DNA of 58,334 nt, from assembly GCA_009937505.1 (NCBI GenBank), contig JAACFJ010000018.1:1-58334 (forward strand), in the 5' to 3' direction. Under the pieces are notes generated by a model. That model was not told where the DNA came from. It ran no database searches and saw only the letters and a program-made list of their open reading frames with translations. The position numbers and the translations under genes were made by a program. This DNA comes from Gammaproteobacteria bacterium (GTDB taxonomy: Bacteria > Pseudomonadota > Gammaproteobacteria > Steroidobacterales > Woeseiaceae). This document shows positions 19,774 to 26,328 of the stretch, piece after piece. Within the stretch, counting starts at the first letter, position 1. Every line of letters begins with the position of its first letter.

Positions 19774-20373
19774 CTAATAACTCCTCGCCGTGGCGCCTTG
19801 TCCTGCAAGGCCGTCCCCACTGGCATCGAGCATCGGCCGCAGCCGCTGATAAGCCCTGGAAAGCTGCGACTTGGAAAAGCTTTCTGTCTTGCCCATCGCT
19901 GCCGCGATCTCCTTGTGCGTAAATCCTTCGACATCGTGCAGCCACACGACCACGCGACTGACCGTCGGCAGGTTCGCGAGAGCCGCGTCGAGATCCAGTG
20001 CGTCATCCGGATGCCGCGAAACCCCGTGGCTGATCGCGTCGCCGGGCGTCATGTCGTCCCAGTCTTCGGCCAGTGACTGCCCGCGCGCCGTCCAGGCCGA
20101 GCGCAGGAACATCAGCGACTTTGTCACCGCGATACGCCGAATCCAGCTGCCGATCGCCGCCTCGCCGCGAAACTGCTTTATCGAGCGCATCACCTCGATA
20201 TAGGTTTCCTGGACGAGGTCCTCCGCGTGTGCCGGTACCCGGGTAAAGCGCAGGCACAGCGAGTACACCGGTGATGCGAACGCCCGATACAGGATCTCGT
20301 GTGCCCGCGCGTCGCCACGCGCGGCCCGCTTGATGATCGCAGGATCGATCTGGATATCGGCAAACTTGCTCAT
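19774..20373 (-). CDS. ECF-family RNA polymerase sigma factor
   Basis: The 199-residue protein has sigma-70 region 2 (about 25-95: EILYRAFASPVYSLCLRFTRVPAHAEDLVQETYIEVMRSIKQFRGEAAIGSWIRRIAV) and region 4 (about 140-185: ALANLPTVSRVVVWLHDVEGFTHKEIAAAMGKTESFSKSQLSRAYQRLR). Region 3 is absent, as in ECF sigma factors. It is first in the operon with the anti-sigma-like and double-PDZ genes. It is divergent from the tRNA-Leu gene. Autoregulation is likely for the class, but no ECF promoter motif could be identified by eye. Confidence 0.93.
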   Translation of the reverse strand: MSKFADIQIDPAIIKRAARGDARAHEILYRAFASPVYSLCLRFTRVPAHAEDLVQETYIEVMRSIKQFRGEAAIGSWIRRIAVTKSLMFLRSAWTARGQSLAEDWDDMTPGDAISHGVSRHPDDALDLDAALANLPTVSRVVVWLHDVEGFTHKEIAAAMGKTESFSKSQLSRAYQRLRPMLDASGDGLAGQGATARSY

Positions 20374-20407
20374 GTCTCGAACCTTAGATGCCCGGCATTC
20401 CGGAATG

Positions 20408-20436
20408 GTCGCAGAACCGCGAAATATTCGTATACT
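20408..20436 (+). promoter_or_regulatory. Candidate sigma-70 promoter of tRNA-Leu
   Basis: A TATACT -10 (20431-20436) is followed by a GC-rich discriminator (GTGCGGC), typical of stringently controlled stable-RNA promoters. A weak -35 (GTCGCA, 20408-20413) is 17 nt upstream. It lies about 48 nt before the mature tRNA 5' end. Confidence 0.5.
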
Positions 20437-20483
20437 GTGCGGCTTCCGGCCGGGGCTGCCCAGATTCTACCCCGGCCATGTAT

Positions 20484-20570
20484 GCCGGGATGGCGGAACT
20501 GGTAGACGCGCCGGATTCAAAATCCGGTTCTGGAGACAGAGTGGGGGTTCGATTCCCCCTCCCGGCACCA
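20484..20570 (+). tRNA. tRNA-Leu(CAA)
   Basis: A class II tRNA of 87 nt including an encoded CCA. The acceptor stem pairs GCCGGGA (20484-20490) with TCCCGGC (20560-20566). The anticodon stem CCGGA/TCCGG encloses TTCAAAA, giving anticodon CAA, which reads UUG. A long variable arm is present, and the T arm GGGGG-TTCGATT-CCCCC is intact. The discriminator A is followed by CCA (20568-20570). Confidence 0.97.
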
Positions 20571-20586
20571 AATCTTCGAAATTGCT

Positions 20587-21120
20587 ATGAAATATTGCTC
20601 CACATGCGGCGCACGCGTCGCTCGCAGAATTCCGGCCGACGACAATCGCGAGCGCTGGGTCTGCGAACAATGCGACACCGTGCATTATCAGAATCCGCTG
20701 ATCGTCGTCGGCTGCATCGCCGAACGGGACGGCAAGGTACTGCTGTGCAAACGCTCGATCCAGCCACGCTACGGCTACTGGACCGTGCCCGCGGGTTTCA
20801 TGGAACTCGGCGAGACGCTTGCCGGCGGCGCGGCCCGCGAGACGCTCGAGGAAGCCTGCGCGACCGTCGAGATCGGCCATCTGTTTGCGTCGGTTGACGT
20901 CGTCGACGCCGGCCAGGTGCATTTTTTCTTTACCGGCAAGCTCGTGGGCGACTATGCCGCAGGGCATGAGAGTCTCGACGCCAGGTTGTTCTCTCAGGAC
21001 GAGATTCCGTGGGACGAGATTGCCTTTCGCAGCGGCACCTTCGCATTAAAGAAATACTTCGAGGACCGCGGCGAGAATCGCGGTGTCCACATTCACGAGT
21101 TGCGCCGCATTCGCAGGTAG
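20587..21120 (+). CDS. NUDIX hydrolase with N-terminal zinc ribbon
   Basis: The 177-residue protein starts with a zinc ribbon (Cys4, Cys7, Cys26, Cys29) and then a NUDIX domain whose box G70-x5-E76-x7-R84-E85-x2-E88-E89 is complete (GFMELGETLAGGAARETLEE). This arrangement is seen in NudC-related and ADP-ribose/NAD(H)-type pyrophosphatases, so a dinucleotide pyrophosphatase role is possible but the substrate is not shown. It starts 16 nt after the tRNA-Leu CCA end and may share its transcript. There is no strong Shine-Dalgarno sequence. Confidence 0.88.
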   Translation: MKYCSTCGARVARRIPADDNRERWVCEQCDTVHYQNPLIVVGCIAERDGKVLLCKRSIQPRYGYWTVPAGFMELGETLAGGAARETLEEACATVEIGHLFASVDVVDAGQVHFFFTGKLVGDYAAGHESLDARLFSQDEIPWDEIAFRSGTFALKKYFEDRGENRGVHIHELRRIRR

Positions 21121-21145
21121 AAGCGCTTCCCCGTCGCAGGAGTGC

Positions 21146-21199
21146 TAGTGCAGGAGCGGCTCTCGAGCCGCGATACCCGTTTCGCGCTTCAAGAAGCGC
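21146..21199. repeat. REP-like palindrome plus 16-bp palindrome between convergent genes
   Basis: GCGGCT-CTCG-AGCCGC (21156-21171) inside GTGCAGGAGCGGCTCTCGAG resembles REP elements of pseudomonads and xanthomonads (short conserved head, GGAGCGGC stem). A second palindrome GCGCTTCAAGAAGCGC lies at 21184-21199. Both are between the convergent NUDIX and dsbC genes. No T-tract follows on either strand. Confidence 0.6.
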
Positions 21200-21212
21200 T
21201 GCCGCCGGGCAA

Positions 21213-21980
21213 CTATTCGCTGGCCGCTACCTTGGCGTCCGTGGCAGCCTTCTGCTCCAGCCGCAGCTTCAGCGCATCCGGTGGCAGATAGCCGGCGATC
21301 AGTTCGCCGTCATCGAGCACGATCGCGGGCGTACCCGACAGTCCAACTTCCTGGCCAAGTACGTAATGATCCTGCACGATCGACGCGTCGCAGCTTGCCG
21401 ACTCGAACTCGCGATCAAGCTTCGCCATCGTCAGCGCCTGGCTGCGATCGGAAGCACACCAGACCGCTTCGGACGTGTTCCATGCAGCCGATGCCGGCCC
21501 GCCGCGCGGGTACAGCAAGTAGCGGACCTCGATGCCGTTGGCCATGTACTGCTCGATCTGGCTGTGCAGCCGCCGGCAATAGGTACAGTCGACATCCGTA
21601 AATATGGCTACCGAGTACTTGACCTCGTCCGGTGAAAACACGATGACCTCGTCGTCGGCAAGTCCCGACATGAGCTCGCGACGCGCGTCCGTGCGGCTTT
21701 CCTCGGACAGGTTGATCTTGGTATCGAGATCAATGAGGTCACCCTGCAGCAGGTAACGGCCGTCCTGCGAAATGTAGGCGACGAGCGATCCCTTCTGGAT
21801 CATGTACCAGCCGTCGATGGGGCTCGACCTGACGTTCTGGGGGTCGATGCTTTCGAACAACCCTGCCAGCCGCTCGCGCTCCTCCGCCGGGACCTCGGCG
21901 GATCCTGCGGACCATGCGGGTGATACGGCAAGAAGCGACACCAGCAAAGCTGCGCATATCTTGAAAAACTGATTTGTCAT
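21213..21980 (-). CDS. dsbC: Thiol:disulfide interchange protein DsbC
   Basis: Periplasmic disulfide isomerase. From the ATG at 21980 the product is 255 residues: a signal peptide (FFKICAALLVSLLAVSPAWSA), an N-terminal dimerisation domain (about 30-110, with VRSSPIDGWYMIQKGSLVAYIS), and a thioredoxin fold with the active site Cys132-Thr-Tyr-Cys135 (DVDCTYCRRLH). A structural cysteine pair (Cys175, Cys197) and the cis-Pro218 (SGTPAIV) are present. In many relatives dsbC lies next to xerD, as here. An open frame extends upstream but has no signal-peptide character. Confidence 0.95.
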   Translation of the reverse strand: MTNQFFKICAALLVSLLAVSPAWSAGSAEVPAEERERLAGLFESIDPQNVRSSPIDGWYMIQKGSLVAYISQDGRYLLQGDLIDLDTKINLSEESRTDARRELMSGLADDEVIVFSPDEVKYSVAIFTDVDCTYCRRLHSQIEQYMANGIEVRYLLYPRGGPASAAWNTSEAVWCASDRSQALTMAKLDREFESASCDASIVQDHYVLGQEVGLSGTPAIVLDDGELIAGYLPPDALKLRLEQKAATDAKVAASE

Positions 21981-22088
21981 AAAAATACTTCCATAGCTGC
22001 GAGCGGACCGGGCCTTCGCTCGGACACGTGTAAACGTTCGACAGGATTGCACGACGCCAGTTCCGGCGCGGCAAGTGTAGCAAACTGA

Positions 22089-23030
22089 TTATCCGCGCGG
22101 GTGATGCTCGCCGTGCAGGTCCTTCAGGCGCTCCCGCGCGACATGCGTGTAGATCTGGGTCGTCGACAGGTCGCTGTGTCCCAGCAGCAACTGCACCACA
22201 CGCAGGTCCGCACCGCGGTTCAGCAAGTGGGTTGCGAACGCATGGCGCAGGCTGTGCGGTGACAGCTTCTTGCGAATACTGGCCTTTTCGGCATAGCGCT
22301 TGATGATGTGCCAGAACGCCTGGCGCGTCATCCGGTCGCCACGGCGGGTCGGGAACAGGTAGTCGGTCTGCCGCTCGAGCAGGATCTCCATGCGCGAACC
22401 CTCGATGAAGTCCTTGAGCCAGCGCTGTGATTCCTCGCCGAGCGGGATCAGGCGCTCACGATCGCCCTTGCCGACGATACGCAGTACGCCCTGGTTGAAA
22501 TTGACCTGTGACTGCTTGAGGTTGATGAGCTCGGTGACACGCAATCCCGTCGCGTAAAGCAATTCGAGCATGGCCCGATCGCGATGGCCGAGGGGTTCGT
22601 CCGTGTTCGGGGCATTCAGCAATGAATCGACTTCTTCCTCGCTGAGCGACTTTGGCAGCGAGCGGCCGATTCGCGGCATCTCGATGTCGGCCGTCGGATC
22701 CTCGCTACGCATACCTTCACGCATGATGTAGCGGAAGAAGCGGCGGAAACTGGACAGCTGGCGTGCCGTCGAACGCGGTTTTGCGCCGCTCTCGACCCGG
22801 CCCGCGATGAAATCGAGCAGATCGGCTTTTTCGGCCTGGTCGATGGTCTTGCCGCCTTTGGCGAGTTCGCGGCACAGCGTCATCAGATCGGCTCGGTAGG
22901 CACCGAGCGTATTCTGCGACAGTCCGCGCTCCATCCAGATTGCATCAAGAAAACGATCGACGAGCTCCTCGGAGCCGGCGACGAGTTGAGCTTGTTCCTG
23001 GGTCAGTTCACTGCTAGCCATTTTGTCCAT
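22089..23030 (-). CDS. xerD: Site-specific tyrosine recombinase XerD
   Basis: Resolves chromosome dimers at dif together with XerC and FtsK. The 313-residue product has the N-terminal core-binding SAM-like domain (about 20-105) and a catalytic domain with Arg164 (ATGLRVTELINL), Lys188, His259 and Arg262 (SPHSLRHAFATHLL), His285 (LLGHSDLSTTQIY) and nucleophile Tyr294. The start is the ATG at 23030; another ATG lies three codons downstream, and a TTG five codons upstream is also open. It precedes dsbC, a common arrangement. Confidence 0.95.
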   Translation of the reverse strand: MDKMASSELTQEQAQLVAGSEELVDRFLDAIWMERGLSQNTLGAYRADLMTLCRELAKGGKTIDQAEKADLLDFIAGRVESGAKPRSTARQLSSFRRFFRYIMREGMRSEDPTADIEMPRIGRSLPKSLSEEEVDSLLNAPNTDEPLGHRDRAMLELLYATGLRVTELINLKQSQVNFNQGVLRIVGKGDRERLIPLGEESQRWLKDFIEGSRMEILLERQTDYLFPTRRGDRMTRQAFWHIIKRYAEKASIRKKLSPHSLRHAFATHLLNRGADLRVVQLLLGHSDLSTTQIYTHVARERLKDLHGEHHPRG

Positions 23031-23327
23031 TGAGTCGTCCAGCAATCCATTGCCTAGTTGATGTCGCTACGCCTTTGCACGAATTACCAGCCAACATTCC
23101 GGCAGACCAGCTGGTAGCATACGCCGGGTCCAGATTCCGGCGTCGCTTCCCGGTCCGCCTGGCGCTTTCGATGGCGTATCGCCAAGCGACGGATTTTTCA
23201 AGGTTTTGAGTATGATAACGATGGCCGACGATCGGCGTGATCGGTTTCACAGATTCCGGAAGGCGTTAACATAAGTGATCTGCGTCACACTGTGCTGCGT
23301 GCGCTGGTTCCAGGCGGAGATTGACCC
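23031..23327. other. Non-coding gap between divergent xerD and the acyltransferase
   Basis: No convincing gene. On the plus strand a TATGAT -10-like box (23211-23216) has only a poor -35 17 nt upstream. A strong purine-rich GGCGGAGA (23313-23320) sits just before the acyltransferase reading frame. Open frames on the minus strand here lack recognisable features. Confidence 0.4.
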
Positions 23328-24056
23328 CTGAGACGCCTGCTGCATGCGCTGTTTGGACTGTACGCGATATTCGCGTTCTCATTGTGTGTACTGTTCTCAC
23401 TTTTCGTCGCCGTGCTCGTTCCGGGGCTCGAGCGGCGTCGGCGGCTCGTCGCAGGAGCAGCTCGTGCCTCGTTTCTCCTCTCCGGCGTGCGGCCGGAGAT
23501 CAATGGCCTGGAAAATCTGCCCGACCGCAGCTGTGTCGTCGTCGCCAATCATGCGAGTTACCTGGACGGCATACTTCTCAAAGGCTTTCTGCCGGCGCGG
23601 TTCTCTTTCGTGATCAAGGGTGAAATGCGCGACGTGCCCATCGCACACTTCCTTATGCGCCGCTCGGGGGCACGCTTCGTCGAGCGCTTCAAATCAACCG
23701 GGAGCGCCCGCGACGCCCGCCAGATCGTGAAAGCCGCGCGTGGCGGCGAATCGCTCGGCTTTTTCCCCGAAGGCACGTTTCTCGCCGAGCCCGGCGTAGG
23801 ACGATTCCGCGCCGGCGCCTTCATGGCCGCTATCAAGGGCGATATGCCCGTGGTGCCAATCGCCATTTCCGGCACCCGTGAAATGCTGGGATCCGGTCGC
23901 GCGTTGCCGCGGCCGGCACCGATCCGGGTCGATATTTTACCGCCGATCTTGCCTGGCGACGCCGCCTACGGTGATCATCACGTCCTCGCGGAAAAGGCAC
24001 GCCAGAACATACTCTCAGCGATCGACGAGCCGGATCTGCTTGCGACTTTAGACTAA
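23328..24056 (+). CDS. 1-acyl-glycerol-3-phosphate acyltransferase (PlsC family)
   Basis: Membrane acyltransferase of the PlsC type, probably adding an acyl chain to lysophosphatidic acid. The HX4D motif (NHASYLD) and the FPEGTF motif are present, followed by PVVPIAISGTREMLGSGR. The N-terminus forms a hydrophobic helix (LLHALFGLYAIFAFSLCVLFSLFVAVLVPGL). The frame contains no ATG or GTG early on: a TTG at 23382 would cut the helix in half. A CTG at 23328 lies 7 nt after GGCGGAGA and restores the full helix, so CTG initiation is proposed; the start remains uncertain. If TTG is used, the product is 224 residues. Confidence 0.8.
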   Translation: MRRLLHALFGLYAIFAFSLCVLFSLFVAVLVPGLERRRRLVAGAARASFLLSGVRPEINGLENLPDRSCVVVANHASYLDGILLKGFLPARFSFVIKGEMRDVPIAHFLMRRSGARFVERFKSTGSARDARQIVKAARGGESLGFFPEGTFLAEPGVGRFRAGAFMAAIKGDMPVVPIAISGTREMLGSGRALPRPAPIRVDILPPILPGDAAYGDHHVLAEKARQNILSAIDEPDLLATLD

Positions 24057-24078
24057 TTCGGTGCGATTATTGTTGCGC

Positions 24079-24099
24079 TGCACCAAAAATTGCACCAAA
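24079..24099 (+). promoter_or_regulatory. Direct repeat TGCACCAAA x2 upstream of the thiolase
   Basis: Two TGCACCAAA units (24079-24087 and 24091-24099) are spaced by 12 bp in the 80-nt gap between the acyltransferase and the thiolase. The spacing is close to one helical turn, so a regulator site is conceivable. No known motif is assigned. Confidence 0.25.
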
Positions 24100-24136
24100 G
24101 TAGGGAGCCCCCGAAAAAAGAGCCCGGAGAAAACCA

Positions 24137-25318
24137 ATGAGCACGGATCCTGTCGTCATCGTCGCCGCACGGCGCACACCTATCGGTGCCTTCCAGGGTG
24201 CCTTTTCTGACGTGAGCGCAACGGAACTGGGTGCAGCCGCCGTCGCAGCCGCCGTCGCCGACTCGGGCGTCGACCCTGCGGATGTTGGCCGCGTGCTGAT
24301 GGGCTGCGTACTCCCTGCCGGGCTCGGCCAGGCGCCCGCCCGCCAGGCTGCCCTGGGCGCGGGCCTGCCGAAAGGCGTCCCCTGTGCCACGGTCAACAAG
24401 ATGTGCGGATCCGGTATGGAAGCGCTGGTGCTCGGCCATGACCTCGTCGCATCGGGCAGCGCCGCGATCGCCGTCGCGGGCGGTCTCGAGTCCATGACCA
24501 ATGCACCGTACCTGATGCCCAAGGCTCGCAAGGGCTACCGCATGGGCCACCAGGAGATTCTCGACCACATGTTCTACGACGGCCTGCAGGACATCTATGA
24601 AGGTCACATGATGGGGCATTACGCCGAGGCGACGTCGCAGGAATACGGCTTTACGCGCGAAGACCAGGATGCGTTTGCGATCGAATCCGTGACGCGCGCC
24701 ACTCGCGCCGCCGCCGATGGCTCGTTCGATGCGGAGATCACGCCGGTGACGGTCAAGACGCGCAAGGGCGAACACACGGTGAGCGTGGACGAGGTACCGG
24801 GCACCGTGAGCATCGAGAGAATTCCGAAACTGCGACCTGCATTCGCCAAAGACGGCACGGTTACCGCGGCCAGTTCGTCGTCGATATCCGACGGTGCCGC
24901 GGCGCTCGTCATCATGCGCGCATCGGACGCGGAAAAACGCGGGCTCGAGCCGCTGGCTCGCATCGTCGGCCATTCGGCGTTCGCGCACGAGCCGGCCTGG
25001 TTTACGACCGCGCCGGTCCATGCTCTGAAGTCGCTGCAGGAAAGCCTGGGCTGGACTCCCGACGACGTCGATATTTACGAGATCAACGAAGCATTCGCAT
25101 GCGTCACGATGGCGGCCATGAAAGACGTCGACATCGATGCCGCCAAGGTCAACGTCAACGGCGGTGCCTGTGCGCTGGGTCACCCCATCGGGGCGACAGG
25201 TGCTCGCATCACGACGACGTTGCTGCACGCGATGCGAGCGCGTAACCTGAAGCGCGGTATCGCAACGCAGTGCATCGGCGGTGGCGAAGCCACCGCGGTT
25301 GCCCTCGAGATCGACTAG
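24137..25318 (+). CDS. Acetyl-CoA C-acyltransferase (thiolase)
   Basis: Catalyses thiolytic cleavage or condensation of acyl-CoA in beta-oxidation or short-chain (branched) acyl-CoA degradation. The 393-residue protein has the nucleophile Cys90 in VNKMCGSGMEA, the NEAFA segment, the GHPIGATGAR motif with the catalytic His, and the C-terminal acid/base Cys in TQCIGGGEATAVALE. Size and motifs fit the AtoB/PhaA class; substrate range is not determined. It precedes the SDR gene by 8 nt, probably one operon. Confidence 0.93.
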   Translation: MSTDPVVIVAARRTPIGAFQGAFSDVSATELGAAAVAAAVADSGVDPADVGRVLMGCVLPAGLGQAPARQAALGAGLPKGVPCATVNKMCGSGMEALVLGHDLVASGSAAIAVAGGLESMTNAPYLMPKARKGYRMGHQEILDHMFYDGLQDIYEGHMMGHYAEATSQEYGFTREDQDAFAIESVTRATRAAADGSFDAEITPVTVKTRKGEHTVSVDEVPGTVSIERIPKLRPAFAKDGTVTAASSSSISDGAAALVIMRASDAEKRGLEPLARIVGHSAFAHEPAWFTTAPVHALKSLQESLGWTPDDVDIYEINEAFACVTMAAMKDVDIDAAKVNVNGGACALGHPIGATGARITTTLLHAMRARNLKRGIATQCIGGGEATAVALEID

Positions 25319-25326
25319 GAGCAAAC

Positions 25327-26094
25327 ATGGATTTATCGACTGCCAGGGCCGTCGTTTCCGGCGGCGCCTCAGGGCTTGGCTATGCAACGGCGAAACGCAT
25401 CATCGATGCGGGTGGCCACGTTGTACTGCTCGACGTCAACACCGAGCAGGGTGAAGCCAGCGCAACAACGCTCGGTGAGCGTGCGAAGTTCGTGCAAACC
25501 GACGTTTCCAGCGAAAAGGCAGTTCGCGCCGCGATGCAGGCCGCGAACGATTTCATGGGAGGCATCACGCTCGCCGTCAACTGCGCGGGCGTGGCAACGG
25601 CCGGCCGCACGCTCGGCCGCGAGGGCCCCTGGCCTGTCGAGAACTTCAGCCGGGTCATTCAGATCAACCTCATCGGCTCCTACAACGTCACCAAGGAAGC
25701 TGCCGCATTCATGCAGCAGAACGAGCCCGACGGACAGGGCGAACGCGGCGTCGTAATCAGCACGGCATCGATCGCGGCGTTCGAGGGCCAGATCGGCCAG
25801 GCGGCCTACTCCGCTTCCAAGGGCGGTGTCGTTGGCATGATGTTGCCGCTCGCGCGCGAGTTCGCGCAGTTCGGGATTCGCGTCAACACGATCGCGCCGG
25901 GCATCTTCAAGACGCCGATGATGGCCGGCATGCCGGACGAGGTACAGGAGTCGCTGGGCAAACAGGTGCCGTTCCCGCCACGCCTTGGCGCGCCCGAGGA
26001 ATACGCGGACACGGTCGCGTTCATCTATGGCAATACGATGGTGAACGGCGAGACGATCCGCGTCGACGGCGCCATCCGGATGCAGCCCAAGTAG
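25327..26094 (+). CDS. SDR-family 3-hydroxyacyl-CoA dehydrogenase (HSD17B10-like)
   Basis: NAD(P)-dependent short-chain dehydrogenase. The 255-residue product has [13 protein letters not shown] (Rossmann glycine motif near residue 12), [14 protein letters not shown], the catalytic Ser and the YSASKGG motif, and [15 protein letters not shown]. The long insert and the N-terminus resemble type-2 3-hydroxyacyl-CoA dehydrogenases that act on 2-methyl-3-hydroxybutyryl-CoA. Adjacency to a thiolase supports a role in the last steps of branched or short-chain acyl-CoA degradation. The ATG at 25327 follows the thiolase stop; a GGAGCAAAC ribosome-binding site precedes it. Confidence 0.88.
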   Translation: MDLSTARAVVSGGASGLGYATAKRIIDAGGHVVLLDVNTEQGEASATTLGERAKFVQTDVSSEKAVRAAMQAANDFMGGITLAVNCAGVATAGRTLGREGPWPVENFSRVIQINLIGSYNVTKEAAAFMQQNEPDGQGERGVVISTASIAAFEGQIGQAAYSASKGGVVGMMLPLAREFAQFGIRVNTIAPGIFKTPMMAGMPDEVQESLGKQVPFPPRLGAPEEYADTVAFIYGNTMVNGETIRVDGAIRMQPK

Positions 26095-26110
26095 GAGCAT
26101 TTCTGTCGCG

Positions 26111-26191
26111 CGGCCGTGCGGGGGTGGTCCTCTCCGTCATGGCTCGCTGCGCTGCACTTTACTTCCGTCGAGGAACACCCCCGCACGGCCG
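26111..26191 (+). repeat. Repeat copy B: core inside a 16-bp perfect inverted repeat
   Basis: CGGCCGTGCGGGGGTG (26111-26126) pairs perfectly with CACCCCCGCACGGCCG (26176-26191), and the pairing continues inward with one mismatch. The enclosed loop (about 49 nt) holds the core CTCTCCGTCATGGCTC ... CTTTACTTC. It lies between the convergent SDR and ETF-QO genes. Confidence 0.85.
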
Positions 26192-26223
26192 GGAACGTCC
26201 GCGAGCGCTCCGCCAGAGCGTCC

Positions 26224-26308
26224 CGCTGGCGAGCCGGAGCGTTTGTCGACCGAAGTAAAGCGGACCGAAGGGAGCCATGAGGGAGATAAATGCTCCGGCT
26301 CGCCAGCG
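26224..26308 (-). repeat. Repeat copy C: inverted core inside an unrelated 17-bp inverted repeat
   Basis: CGCTGGCGAGCCGGAGC (26224-26240) pairs perfectly with GCTCCGGCTCGCCAGCG (26292-26308). The loop carries the same core as copy B on the opposite strand (CTCCCTCATGGCTC ... GCTTTACTTC). The stem sequence is unrelated to that of copy B, yet both pair fully. Confidence 0.85.
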
Positions 26309-26328
26309 ACCACCGGGCAAGAATCGAA

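Noticed and set aside
24078-24094. Possible sigma-54 promoter upstream of the thiolase
   Set aside because: The GG/GC spacing does not match the -24/-12 consensus.
24053-25387. Open frame on the minus strand opposite the thiolase
   Set aside because: Same explanation; it lacks domains and overlaps a conserved gene completely.
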